From positions 1 to 64,000 of the forward strand of contig NZ_JBGCCT010000032.1 of the NCBI RefSeq assembly GCF_041260665.1: a stretch of DNA of 64,000 nt, read 5' to 3'. A program made the translations under genes and the position numbers. Source of the DNA: Catenulispora sp. GP43 (GTDB lineage: Bacteria > Actinomycetota > Actinomycetes > Streptomycetales > Catenulisporaceae). Under the pieces are notes generated by a model that searched no databases, was not told the origin of the DNA, and saw only the letters and a list, made by a program, of their open reading frames with translations. The stretch's first letter is position 1. Every line of letters begins with the position of its first letter. This document shows, piece by piece, positions 16,701 through 27,600 of this stretch.

Positions 16701-19700
16701 GCGGCGTCGTCCCGTCAGCAGACAGCTGCGCCCCGGTGACGTCGGTCAGGTCGCCGATGACGTCATACCCGTACGTCGAATTGCCGGCATCGGGATCGTG
16801 CCCAGCGATGCGACGTCCTTGCAGGTCGTAGCCGTAGTTCCAAGTGTTGGAGTGGGTGGCGTCGACGACCTGGTCCACGCGGCTGAGCCGGCCGGCGTCG
16901 TCATAGCCGTAGAGCACCGTGTCGATCTTTGTAGGGTCGATCTGTGCTGCCTGGCTGTCGGTGAACACCGCACCCGGGTGGTAGGTGTACAGCGCGATCT
17001 GCCCGCCCCGCGCGTCGTGCAACACCGAGGTGTGGACGCCGCCGGCCGGCGGAATCGTCTCCACCGCGTCGACGCCGTAGTACTTGTAGCTGGTACGCCA
17101 CAACTCGGAGGCATGCGCCTGCGTGACCACATCCGTCGTGCGCCCGAGGCCGTCGTACAAGGTCTGGACCTGCGTCGACGGGGCCGACGGCGATGACGGG
17201 ACCCACATGCTGCCCGACGGCGAGGACGTGGGGTCGTAGTCCGGGCCGGTGACGGTGCTGACCCGGCCCAGCGTGTCGTAGACGGTGTCGGATATGACCC
17301 GGCCGTTGTCATCGGACGTCGGCGTGGTCTGCACCTGCCGCACCCGGCCGAGGGAGTCGGTGAGTGTGGTGGTGCTGGAGTAGGTGTTGCCGTCCTCGCG
17401 CAGCGTGTCCGTTTCCGTGAACGACGGCGGAACGGTGGATGCGCTGCCGGGGATGTACCCGTTGATGGTGTAGGAGTACTTCACGTTCGCCGGGATCTGC
17501 GGCGGATACGTGGTGCTCGTCGTTCGCCCGGGAAGCCAGACAGCACTGGTCCGTCCGAGCGCGTCGTGGGTGGTGAAGGTTTTGCGACCGTTGATGTCGG
17601 TAACGATCTGCGGCAGCATCCGCGTCGGGTCATAGGTCGTGACGGTGTGCCAGTTGGGGTTGCCCGCTGCGTCAGGGCCGGCGACATCGATCGAGGTCGG
17701 AAGTTCCTGCGTGGCGGGGTTGTAGACCGTGGTGGTCGTCGCCGTCGTGGACGCACTGACCCCGGCCACCGACTTGATGACCCGGCCGTAGCCGTCGTAC
17801 TGCTTCTGGCTCTGCATGACCATCGGGCCCGGAACCGCGGATGTCCCGGACTGGACATCCGTCTCAGTGACATTGCCCTTGGTCACCGTGCCGGAGGCCC
17901 CGTCATACACGGTGGCCGTCGCGTCCACCACGGCTCCCGGATTGAGCTGTGATGGCGCCGCATAAGTGTTGTAGGCCGGGGCCGAATAAAGACACGGCGC
18001 GTCTCGGGTGGTCACGGCGCTCGGATAGGCGACCATCCACGACTCGACGTTGCCGAGAGCGTCCTTGCCGGTGGCATAGTCGGTTTCCGCACACAGTTGC
18101 GGCGAGGTGTCACCCGGCACCGGCCCGCCAGTGTCCAGGCGCGGTGCCAAGATGCTGCTGTAGATCAGGCGGCCGCCAGGTCTGCCGTACCAGTTGTCGG
18201 TCTCGGTAATGCGGTTGTGCCCGCTGGCCAGCGGCTCCGACGTGATGTCCTGAGCAGTTCCGAGCTGCCTGGACCGCAGAGCGGGCAGCGGCTTCGTCCT
18301 CAGGTGCTCTGCCACAGGCGGTGAAATCCACGGAATGTCGACTGTTGTCGAGTACGCCGTCGTGGCCGAGCTTCCGTTGTACGTCTCGGTCTTCCAGGCG
18401 CGACCGGCAAGAGCGTTGTCGTCGGTGATCGTCGCGCCCGACAACGGCTCGATCCACGAAATCGGGGTGCAGTCAGCCTTCTGGGTCAGCCCCGTGGCAT
18501 CACATGCGCCAGCTGTGGCAGCAGCCTTGTCCGGGTCCTGATCCATCCCACGCAAGTAATAGGTGATGGTCTTCGTCGGCGAATCACTCCCCGATCCGAT
18601 GGTCTTGGTCACCGACGAGAACCCACGCCACTGGTCGTAGGTCCTGGAGTTGGGATCGAACAGCAGCTCCGAGTCATTGGAGTGCCAGGCCGCACCACCG
18701 TTATAGGTGTAACTGGTGGAGACGACCGATGCGTTCACGTTCGCGGCGTGAGCGTTGTCCTGCTCGATGACTGACGTGACGACGTACTTGTTGAACCAGT
18801 CGGTGAACGGCCCGGCCGTATTTGGTGCGGTCCAATACTCCGGGAAGCACAGCTGGGTGTTGTGCCAGTCCGCGGGGCCGGACGGTGGCGCAGTACAGGC
18901 GAGCGGACTATAGCTGGACGGCACGTCGTAGTTGACCACGGTTGTCGAGCCGCGCTCACCGGAGATGCCCGAGATCCGTTCACGGTCGTACACCGGCAGA
19001 TTCGTCGGAACATTGGCGCCGGTAACGCCTGGCACCCGCTGTGCCATGGAAGCCGGCGCGAACTGCACGTCCGGAAGGCTCGCCTGGTTGGCCGTTCCGT
19101 TCACGGCCTGGGGACAGACCCCATTGGATCCGACGGCCGAGGCCGCACACCGGCGGATCGCCGCCAACCACAGCGGAGACAGCGGAGTGTCAAGCGTGTG
19201 GAACTGGTCGAACAAGTCCCAGTGGTCGACGTTCTGGTACGTCCCGTTGACCGACACCGCAGTGGTGATCCCGGCCAGGCGACGCGTGGACCAGAACGTC
19301 GGCGACGTCAGCTCACAAGTGGTGGCGGACTGCGGACAGCCCTGGTCGATCGGGGTGTCCATCATGCTCGCCGAGTACTGCTCGAAAGGCGTCGCACCAC
19401 AGCCGGCCGGTCCGGCACCGTTCGTCTGGTGGGTCACCGGATCATTGAGGTGATACCCGCCGTCAGTGTTCGGGTCGACACAACGGTTCGCGGAAGTGAA
19501 GGTGACCTTGGCCGCAGCGTGGCGGGTGGACGAAGCCACGACGTCGGCAGCCTGCCAGCCGTAGTCGATCTCGGACAGCACACCGCCGCGGTCATACCAG
19601 GTGGGCTTGTTCGCCGTGCCGCGACCGTAGTAGTTGCTCTCCGGGGCGTAGTCGTACATCGTGACGTTCCCGTTGGGATCGATCACGAAGTCCAAGTTCC

Positions 19701-21279
19701 ACCGCCACACCTGCATGCAATTGGAAGTGGCGGCCGTGGGATCGGTGACCTTCGTCGGGTCCAGACACACGCCTGACCGGCTGGGGTCGTTGAATACCGG
19801 CTCGGTCCACGCCGATCCGGTCTCCACGCCGGTGCTGTTCGAACCGCCCGCATCCGCCGGAAGCATCCCGGCACCGAAGTAGGCCGTCGACCCGTCCGGC
19901 ATGTGAACCCGGTAGAACTCCCCCGTCGCGGAGCCGTTGGCGATCCCCGTCATTTGGTCGATCTGGGTGCCGTCGTCGGTGGGCAGCACGAAGTGCTGAT
20001 CGGTGCCGTCGGTGGGGACCAGCTGGCCGCCGTGGGTGCCGAAAGACATCGTCAGCGAGGGCAGCAGGTTCCCGCTCGCGTCGCGGACGAAGCAGTTGTC
20101 ACCGGTCGCGAACGCAGCCGGCTTCGCCTTCGCACACGGCGTGTAGGTCCGCTCGATGTACCCCGGGCTGTAATCCCAGCCCTCACCGACCCAAGAGGTC
20201 TGGGAGTTCTCGATCGCCGTCTTGCCGTCCACGGATCCGGAGTCGTAACCGAGAGCGACGTCGGGCGCGGCCCCGCCGAGGGCCTGGGGAACCGTGATCG
20301 GGTACGAATACGTGAACGAACCGGTATCGCCACTGGTGCCCCAGGTAGCCGAACTAGACAGCGACGTCGCCGTGTAGTCACCGGTCGGACCGGACGGTGC
20401 GCTGGTCGCCGCCAGCACCAGGCGCGGCGCTCCCGCCGTGGCCGCACTCGCCGCCGCGGATCCGCTCGGGGCCTGGGCCGCCCCCGGAATGGTGACCGTG
20501 GCGGTGAGCTTCTTCGCCGCGACATCGTTGGTGTAGGTGACAGGCGTCTGCTTGTCGCACGCCGCGACCTTCGGAGTGGTCAGCGCGCACGCCGGCAGCG
20601 ACACCAGCTTCAGCCGGTCGGGCAGGTCACCGCCGAAGGCCTGCGCGAACGATGAGTAGTCGATCCCGACCGTGGCCCTGCCGGACACCGTCTTGCCATC
20701 GGCCCGAGCCACCGAGACGATGGCGCCGGTGACGCCTGCGGCGCTTGCCGCCGCGTGGCCAGCAACGGTCACGGTGACCTTCGTCGGCGCCGAAGCGGCC
20801 GTGGTCAGCGTGTTCTTCTCCTGCGCCGCACCCGCCGCGGCGGCCTCCGACGCCGAGCCGACGAACACCGGCAGACCGCCGGCTTTCACCATCGAGGTCT
20901 GAGCGGATCCGGAGGCCTGGACGTTGCCAGAGGCCGCATTCGCGTGCGTCGCAGCTTCCGGCGCCAACGTGACATCGGCAGTGCCCGCCGCCGGAAACGT
21001 GGTCGCTGTGATCGCGATTGGCTTGCCCTGCGCGGGGGCCTTCATCGGCGACGGCTTCCACGGCGCGCCCGGCTCGGGGGTATCGAGGTGCATCGCCTTG
21101 CCGTGGTACTTGGCGGCGACCTTGGGCTGCGGCGCGGACGCCGAGGCCGGCGCGGCGGCCCAGGCCGCCGATATGACGCCGAGCGTGACCAAGGAAGCCG
21201 TGACGGCCGCGGTCAGGCGGACCGATGTGCGAGCACGGCGACCGCCCCGCCCCACGCCGGTTTTGAGCATCCCCACGAT
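13708..21279 (-). CDS. Secreted RHS toxin: RHS core, Hint domain, deaminase tip
   Basis: About 2,520 aa. GTG 21279 has GGGGG 6 bases upstream; ATG 21273 or an open frame from 21330 are alternatives. A basic N-terminus and hydrophobic stretch ending near AAWAAAPASA form a signal peptide. A long RHS/YD-repeat shell follows (many GYD, YDALGR and YTYDALGRR units), closed by the core signature GRFVSADPLLDLNQ and DPTGLDGC. A Hint autoprotease domain starts at Cys about 2128 (SFVGATKVLMGDGTSKPI) and ends in HTYFVEAGDIPTLVHNCN. After a Gly/Asp/Ser linker the last 100 residues contain H2451-A-E2453, C2478 and C2488 and the strand GRTMTIWY. This is the zinc and catalytic pattern of SCP1.201-like (DddA-type) cytidine deaminases. 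The expected role is a contact or secreted toxin that edits nucleic acid of rivals. Confidence 0.88.
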   Translation of the reverse strand: MVGMLKTGVGRGGRRARTSVRLTAAVTASLVTLGVISAAWAAAPASASAPQPKVAAKYHGKAMHLDTPEPGAPWKPSPMKAPAQGKPIAITATTFPAAGTADVTLAPEAATHANAASGNVQASGSAQTSMVKAGGLPVFVGSASEAAAAGAAQEKNTLTTAASAPTKVTVTVAGHAAASAAGVTGAIVSVARADGKTVSGRATVGIDYSSFAQAFGGDLPDRLKLVSLPACALTTPKVAACDKQTPVTYTNDVAAKKLTATVTIPGAAQAPSGSAAASAATAGAPRLVLAATSAPSGPTGDYTATSLSSSATWGTSGDTGSFTYSYPITVPQALGGAAPDVALGYDSGSVDGKTAIENSQTSWVGEGWDYSPGYIERTYTPCAKAKPAAFATGDNCFVRDASGNLLPSLTMSFGTHGGQLVPTDGTDQHFVLPTDDGTQIDQMTGIANGSATGEFYRVHMPDGSTAYFGAGMLPADAGGSNSTGVETGSAWTEPVFNDPSRSGVCLDPTKVTDPTAATSNCMQVWRWNLDFVIDPNGNVTMYDYAPESNYYGRGTANKPTWYDRGGVLSEIDYGWQAADVVASSTRHAAAKVTFTSANRCVDPNTDGGYHLNDPVTHQTNGAGPAGCGATPFEQYSASMMDTPIDQGCPQSATTCELTSPTFWSTRRLAGITTAVSVNGTYQNVDHWDLFDQFHTLDTPLSPLWLAAIRRCAASAVGSNGVCPQAVNGTANQASLPDVQFAPASMAQRVPGVTGANVPTNLPVYDRERISGISGERGSTTVVNYDVPSSYSPLACTAPPSGPADWHNTQLCFPEYWTAPNTAGPFTDWFNKYVVTSVIEQDNAHAANVNASVVSTSYTYNGGAAWHSNDSELLFDPNSRTYDQWRGFSSVTKTIGSGSDSPTKTITYYLRGMDQDPDKAAATAGACDATGLTQKADCTPISWIEPLSGATITDDNALAGRAWKTETYNGSSATTAYSTTVDIPWISPPVAEHLRTKPLPALRSRQLGTAQDITSEPLASGHNRITETDNWYGRPGGRLIYSSILAPRLDTGGPVPGDTSPQLCAETDYATGKDALGNVESWMVAYPSAVTTRDAPCLYSAPAYNTYAAPSQLNPGAVVDATATVYDGASGTVTKGNVTETDVQSGTSAVPGPMVMQSQKQYDGYGRVIKSVAGVSASTTATTTTVYNPATQELPTSIDVAGPDAAGNPNWHTVTTYDPTRMLPQIVTDINGRKTFTTHDALGRTSAVWLPGRTTSTTYPPQIPANVKYSYTINGYIPGSASTVPPSFTETDTLREDGNTYSSTTTLTDSLGRVRQVQTTPTSDDNGRVISDTVYDTLGRVSTVTGPDYDPTSSPSGSMWVPSSPSAPSTQVQTLYDGLGRTTDVVTQAHASELWRTSYKYYGVDAVETIPPAGGVHTSVLHDARGGQIALYTYHPGAVFTDSQAAQIDPTKIDTVLYGYDDAGRLSRVDQVVDATHSNTWNYGYDLQGRRIAGHDPDAGNSTYGYDVIGDLTDVTGAQLSADGTTPQSLHYTYDALGRRTAEYNGLGTAAVQSTNTLASWSYDSAPALNSTQVAANPGSDTYGNLGRPAGSIRYSSDHQQYTESVAGYDALGEPLSTTVGIPTGDGNGPLAGSYTTVNHYTALGQLSSTDLPTGGDLQPDTIGFGYDHNGLMYGVTDSYGDLVTDSAYSTFGEIQRRILGDYPNTVVQDTVRDDPTHRVSNTTISQLSWNAPIDTTAYTYNPAGQITSTVDIQGTSASLGNNGVVSTTQATDAECFHYDYADRMDAAWSDTGKVDGTVFGSLTTTAPGAGTINPYSTPAPGGIGGCENVAPTSGTTARWQIGGPAPYGQVFSYDAPTGNRTTETDYNAGGTVAETSNYHYNAPGTNQPHVLNSVGHTVGTTTTTDSYQYDAAGNTIGRDLAGKPAQTLAWDPEGALATDIDHSGAAAGFVNDADGNQLIRRDTTTTTLYLGSTELHLNLSSNQVTGQRRFSYDGAPTITETGGASPKISYEAGTPQGTAQTVIDASPNTADQALTARRDYTPFSTPRGTGQSGVFGTFADDHTFLGDSTDIDTGLVDIGARKYDPTIGRFVSADPLLDLNQPSTINGYTYAGADPVNATDPTGLDGCAPDFANSFVGATKVLMGDGTSKPISQVKVGDKVASAVPGGSGTQVHTVTELHITDTDRDFTTLTIKSGKSVGKLTGTSHHIFYDLTAKAWVPAGDLKPGDVLQTPDGTAVVLAVSNFTQSVRTYNLTIDGLHTYFVEAGDIPTLVHNCNDDGPIEYGGGDDAGGGGGGGGGGDGGDSSSESSNSGDKSGDDSVQPVSGDDGDDGTSATEPWRQSKSKSGGTSGSDDGRSGSSDGQRSAVSGDNGSGNDENPHEVTPEGIEKIRKTIETLRARGDKPTTGVPLDKDGDQIGPERRSKMDAMSRYISRILRTLMGRDNGDVASAEHAEPKIAVWMNQDKIKYAHVAIDQKYVCGGDGPDALGCRDIIPQILNKGRTMTIWYIDGNGQLQRTPPLEGRR

Positions 21280-21637
21280 GAACCCCCACCCAGGCAGCCG
21301 GCACAGCCGGGAATGCCCCACGATGATCACGAAGTGAGCGCGGGAACAGTATCAGCCGTCGAGCATTCGCCACTAGAACCCGTGAGCGACAGATTTCCCG
21401 CTAATGACAACTACTTGATTACAGAATGCTAACTTAGCCCGATACCCACAGGCCCGGAACCCACACGGCCCAGGGGTTGACATTCATGTGACCTACATCA
21501 CGTCAGGCTGCATTGCTGGCCCCCGCATGTCTGTGACCAGGGCCTTGTGCGCCGAGTCTGGCTGCCGGTAACGTTCACGCCCGCCCGCGATCATCAAAGT
21601 TAAGTGGTTGTCATAGTGGCCGGGGAGGGACATCAAG
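21280..21637. promoter_or_regulatory. Divergent promoter region of the two giant secreted proteins
   Basis: About 360 bp between oppositely oriented genes. A TTGACA at 21477-21482 could be the -35 box for the plus-strand gene, with only a weak -10 candidate (TACATC) about 11-17 bases on. The minus-strand promoter is not clear. GGGGAGGG at 21622-21629 is the ribosome site of the plus-strand gene. Confidence 0.4.
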
Positions 21638-24600
21638 GTGAGATCAACACCGGAAGCCAGGAGCACACGCAGAGCCGATCTGGCCGACACGCGTGAACCG
21701 CAGCAAGGGAGAACCACCCGAAAAAAGAGGAGACGTGTCAGGCAACGGATCGCGACGCTCTCCGTCGCGGCATTGCTGGGCACTGCTTTCAGCAGTGCGG
21801 CTTTCGCCCAGGATTCCTCCTCCGCAAAAAGCGGAGCCACGAAGGCCGCGTCGTCGGCGAAGCAGCCGACGCCGCCAGCTCTTCCTCCCATCACCCACAC
21901 TCCCACCCCGCCACCGGACAAACCCACATCGACCGTGAGCACGGTGAAGATCGACCCGGTGGTCGCGGCACAGAACACGGCCCGACTCGCCGCATCGGCT
22001 CAGGCGAAGAAGACCGGCAAGCCAGTACCCGTACCGGAGCTGACCACCGAACACGCCACCACGCAGGCCAATCCCGACGGCACGTTCACAGCGAGCGAGT
22101 CCGTCACGCCGCAACGGGCGAAGGTCGGCAACACGTGGCAGGCCATTGACACGACTCTCGCGAAGGGACGCGACGGCCTTATCCGTCCCACATCAGCGGT
22201 CGACCACATCACGGTGTCCGCAGGCGGAGCCGGCCCGCTGGCATCGGTGGAGATCGGCGGCAAGACGTTCACGATCACTTGGCCCCTCGGCCCGCTGCCG
22301 ACACCCCAACTGGCCGGCAGCGACGCCACCTACCCGGGCGTCCTGCCGGGAGTGGACCTGAAGGTTACGGCGGCCGCCGAGGGCATCAGCGAGGTCCTCA
22401 TCGTGCACGACGCCAAGGCAGCCGCCAACCCGGCACTCGCCAAGCTGCGGTTCGGCGTGTCCGGCACGGGGGTGACGATCAGGACCGACTCCTCCGGCGC
22501 CCTGGTCGGCGTCGATGCCGACGGTCAGGTGGTGTTCAAGGGCGCCACTCCGCTGATGTGGGACTCGACGCCCGCGCCGCCTCTACCGGCCGTCCTCAAC
22601 GCGACGGCGGCATCCGTCGCGGGCACGCTGACGTCACAGAACCCGCTGGACGGACCGACCGACGACGCCAAGACCGCGACAATCCCGGTGACCCTTTCAG
22701 GTAACACCGCCACCATGGTCCCGGACGCCGCGATCCTGACTGGTCCGACCACGGTGTACCCCGTGATCATCGACCCGGCCATCAACGCGAGCCAGAGCGA
22801 CTTCGCGGAGATCCGCGGCGGTACTCAAGCGGGTCTGTCATTTTACGACGGCGGCCCGAGCAATCAGGGCATAGATGCCAACGGGAGTTTCGTCCGGGCC
22901 GGCTGGGATGCCGGCATCGGAGGCGCGATACGCGCTCTGTTCTCCTTCGACGTCTATGACACTCTGCAAGGCATCGACAACGGCCTAGGCCAGAACACAG
23001 GCGACTACGCCGAAGAGAATTCCACCAACATCACCGAAGCCACCTTCACGGTGACCGCCAAAGGATCCACCGGCTGCCCGGCCATCCCGCTTTTCGACGT
23101 CTACCGGACCAACGCGTTCGGCAGCGCGCCGACCTGGAATTCCGACGGCCCCACTTCAAGCGGCGCCTACGGACCCAAGGCAAAACTTCTCGGCCAGGTT
23201 GGGCCCAACGCCTGTGGTGAGCCCGGCCAGATGTCGATCGATGACACCGCAGACGTGAAGACGGTGTACACCAACGCCTTCAACGAGGGAAACACCCATC
23301 GCGCCGCCCTCGGCGTCCGCATCGCCACCGAAGCCTCGAACAATCCTTACTGGTCGTTCTACGCACACGATAACAACAATCCGGGGGCATATGATGCGAG
23401 GCTGAACATCACGTATGTCTCGGCCCCATACATCACCCAGCTCTCCACGACTCCGGCCCTGACCAGTTCCGCGGGCTGCGGAGATCAGGACACCGCCGGT
23501 GCGCTGCAACAGAACGCGGGATACCTCCAGAAGAACATCGGCAACCAGGTTACCCTCGGCGCGCAGTTCACCGACATAGACGGCAACCGACCGATCCAGA
23601 CCAACTACTGGTTCATCGACCACGACCTCAACAACAACTACTTCATTCCCGGCCCCGGCCAGACGAACTACTACGGAAACGTCAACTCCGTGCCCGGACA
23701 CGCCGTAGGCTTCCCAACCACGGGCGCGACTCTGACGCAGAACGCCGGGCAACTGCAAGAAGGACACCTGTACAGCTTCGAGCCCTACGCGCAGGACGCA
23801 TTCGACTCCGGATACCTGAACTCTAACGTCGCCGGCTCCACACAAGAGTGCTTCTTCAGGGTCGCTTTCAACGCGCCCGACCCGCCGACGGTGAACGCCC
23901 CCGACTTCCCGCAGCTGGGTAAACCGTCCCTGCCGAACATGTACGCCACCATGGCAGACAGCGCGGGATTCCAGATCACCGGGACCACCACCGGGGTGAA
24001 CATCGATCACTTCGACTACGTTCTGAACGGCGACTCGTCCAAGGTCGGTGACACCTCCGCGGGCGGCGGCTCGGTGGCCGCCACCGTCACCGGCACCGCC
24101 CTGGCGGGCAACGGCGCGATCGCGACGATACCCGTCCCGCAAGGCATGACGACCTTCGGCACGAACACACTGTGGGTGCGCGCCGTCGACAAGGCCGGCA
24201 ACCAGTCGCAGTTCAGGCAGTACGACTTCTACCTGCCCGGTAACCCCGCCGCAGTGGCCACCCTGGGCAACGTGACCGGCAACGGCGTACCGGACGTCGT
24301 GGCGGCGCAGCCTGTGAACCCGGCCCAGCCGACCAGTGCCACCAACCCTGAGCACTTGGTGACGTACCCCGGCAACTCCGACCCGAACGCCGGCTCCGCC
24401 ACGTATTCGAAGATCACCGAAGCCGCCCCGGCGGCTGACGCCCCCGACGGCGCTTCGTGGGCCAACACTCTGATCACGCACCGCGGAGCACTCCGAGGCA
24501 CCGCCGTCGACGATCTGTTCGCCTATAACACGATCACGCACGGCATGTACTACTACCTGAACAAGAACGTCTTCGGCGGCGTGATGAACTCCGATCAGTT

Positions 24601-27600
24601 CGCCGCGAACCAGAAAGTCGTCATCCAACGCCCGGTCTGCACTCCGGCGGCGGCGAACAACTTCTGCATCGGATACGCACCCGACTGGTCCGGCGTCAAA
24701 TCGATCCTCGCCTTCGGAAACGCCGCGGGAAACAGGGTCGGGACATTCGCCGGTCGCACGAACTTCTTCACGGTTGAAGACGACGGCAACCATGGCGGGA
24801 ATCTGTGGATGTTCTCGCCGGGGCCCGGTCTGGGACAACTCTCCAACCCGATCCTGATATCCGGTGACGGTTCCTGGCTCGACAAGGACCTCATGGCCGT
24901 CAGCGATCCGAACGGCGGGCTGCCAGACCTGTGGGTGCGCGATCAGGGCACCGGCACTCTGTATCAGTACCAGAACAAGCTCAACGCCTCGAACGTCGAG
25001 GATCCGACCAGCCTGGGCAACGTCGCCAACCGGACCACCTTCCCCGGTTCCTATCCCGTGACCGCCTATGGCACGCTGACCTCGGCCGGCAACCCCAACT
25101 TCAAACCGAACTCCTCCGGGCAGCTGACCGGTTCCCTGACCCAGGACGGCCCCGCCGCGCTGGCCGCGGTTCAGCCCGACGGCCAGCTCAAGATCCTGCC
25201 CGGCTCCAGCACGGGACCTGTCACCTCCGCCCACGGCGATTGGGACACCTCCCAAACTGCATGGACAGCCACGAACGGAATCACTCAGGTCAACGGAGCT
25301 GGCATAAGCACCACCAGCGGCGTCTTCGAGTCCGGCGCGTGGGACACTCTTTGCCTGGATCTCAACAACGGCGATCCCAGCCCTGGAAACTACGTCCAGT
25401 TGTGGCAATGCAATGGGCTGGTCAACCAGAACTGGAACGTCTTCTCCGACGGCACGATCCGCTTCAGCGGCAATACCGCCAGCTGCGTCGAAGTGGGTCC
25501 GTCCCCCGGAGACATCGGCGCCACCATGGCCGGTGACCCGATTATCATGGCCACATGCCCCGTTGCGGGCGCTCTGCCGTCCGCGGCCGAACACTGGATC
25601 CTGCGCGCTTCCGACGGACAACACGGCGCATTCAACCTTTATAACCCGGCATCGGGGCGGTGCTTGGACGCCCTCGCCAACAACGGCCAGCACGCACAGC
25701 TCTTCGATTGTGTGGACACTGCTTCGAGCCCGCGCGGCGCCCAGCAGTGGTTCACGCCAGCCAGCGCCGTGGGCACGCAAACCACCCTGGGCGCGGGCAT
25801 GGCCACGGCTACCCAGGAGCAGGCGACTCAGAGCACGTCGATTATCACCAGCCCCCAGTACTACGACGGCTCGGCGTACCAGTTGGCCGGGCAGGCTGTG
25901 GGCGACCACTACGGCGTCGACTACTACGTCCCCTACGACGGTGACTACATCGTCTGGACCGGCATGATCACCAACAGTGCCTACGGCATCGACCAGCTGA
26001 CCGTGGACTCGACTGTCATGCCGAACACGTTCAACGCCTACGGATCCACCGGATATGGCACGCCCTACTGGGGGAAGATACATCTGACCGCAGGAAGGCA
26101 CTCGTTCGTCTTCACGTCGATCGGCAAGGATTCGAGGTCCACCGGATATGGCATCGGGCTCGACTACCTGCAGCTGCAGCCGGTTCACGGCACCGGTCCG
26201 AGTGATTCACTCGTCTTGAGCAGTGTTTCGGGTACCAACAACTCTTCCGCAGTGAATCAGCCAGTCACTGCCGACGCCTCTGGGTCGCTTCCCGGCACCG
26301 CGGCGATCACGTCTTACACGTTCGACTTCGGTGACGGGACTGTTGCCGGACCGCAGTCCGGCCCAACCGCATCGCACACATACACCGTGGTAGGCACCTA
26401 TGAAGTGAAGGCTACGGTGACCGACTCCAACGGCGCCGTCGCCACCGCTACCCGCCCAGTAACCATTCTCAGTAGCCCACCGGTCGCCAACGGCGACTTT
26501 GAAACAGGAACCCTGTCCGGCTGGACCGCGTCCTACAACTCGGGGATCACCACCACCAACCCGCACGGCGGCACCTACGCCGGACAGATCAACGCGCCGA
26601 CCGGTGGCAGCGGATCCATCGAGCAGGTCGTCAATGGTCTGAAACCCAACACCTCCTACACCCTGAGCGGCTGGATCCGCACCGACGGCGGCGTAACCAA
26701 CATCGGCACCAAGAACTACGACGCAGACCCCAACGACGACACCGGCAACACCACAACCGCCACCGCCTGGACCCTGCTCACCAGCCAATTCACCACCGGA
26801 CCCACCAACACCAGCGTCGACATCTACTGCTACCGATCCACAGCAGGCACCTCCGCGTGTGACGACTTCACCCTGATGGTCACGCCGGCGGCAGGGGCCG
26901 TGGCCAACCCCGACTTCGAGACCGGGAACCTGGCCGGCTGGAGCGCCGCATACAACTCCGGCATCACCACCACCAACCCCCACGGCGGCACCTACGCCGG
27001 ACAGATCAACGCACCCACCGGCGGCAACGGATCCATCGAGCAGGTCGTCACAGGGCTGATCCCCAACACCTCCTACACACTCACCGGCTGGATCCGCACC
27101 GACGGAGGCTCCACCATCCTCGGCACCAAGGACTACGACGCCGACCCCGGCGACGACACCGGCGCCACAACCACCAACACCGGCTGGACCCAACTCACCA
27201 GCCAGTTCACCACCGGACCCACCAACACCAGCGTCGACATCTACTGCTACCGATCCACAGCAGGCACCTCAGCCTGCGACGACTTCAGCCTCGCCCAAAC
27301 CCCGGCAACCGTGGCCAACGGCAACTTTGAGTCTGGTGACCTGTCCGGCTGGAGCGTGTCCTACAACTCCGGAATCACCACCACCAACCCGCACGGCGGC
27401 ACCTACGCCGGGCAGATCAACGCACCCACCGGCGGCAACGGATCCATCGAACAAATCGTGGGCGGCCTGACACCAAACACCACCTACACCCTGAGTGGCT
27501 GGATCCGCACCGACGGCGGCGTGACCAACATCGGCACCAAGAACTACGACGCCGACCCCAACGACGACACCGGCAACACCACCACCGCCACCACCTGGAC

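Noticed and set aside
23156..26188. 1,010-codon open frame on the minus strand
   Set aside because: It lies antisense to the secreted lectin/PKD protein, has no recognisable domain, and is Val/Gly/Arg-rich as expected for the shadow of a high-GC gene.
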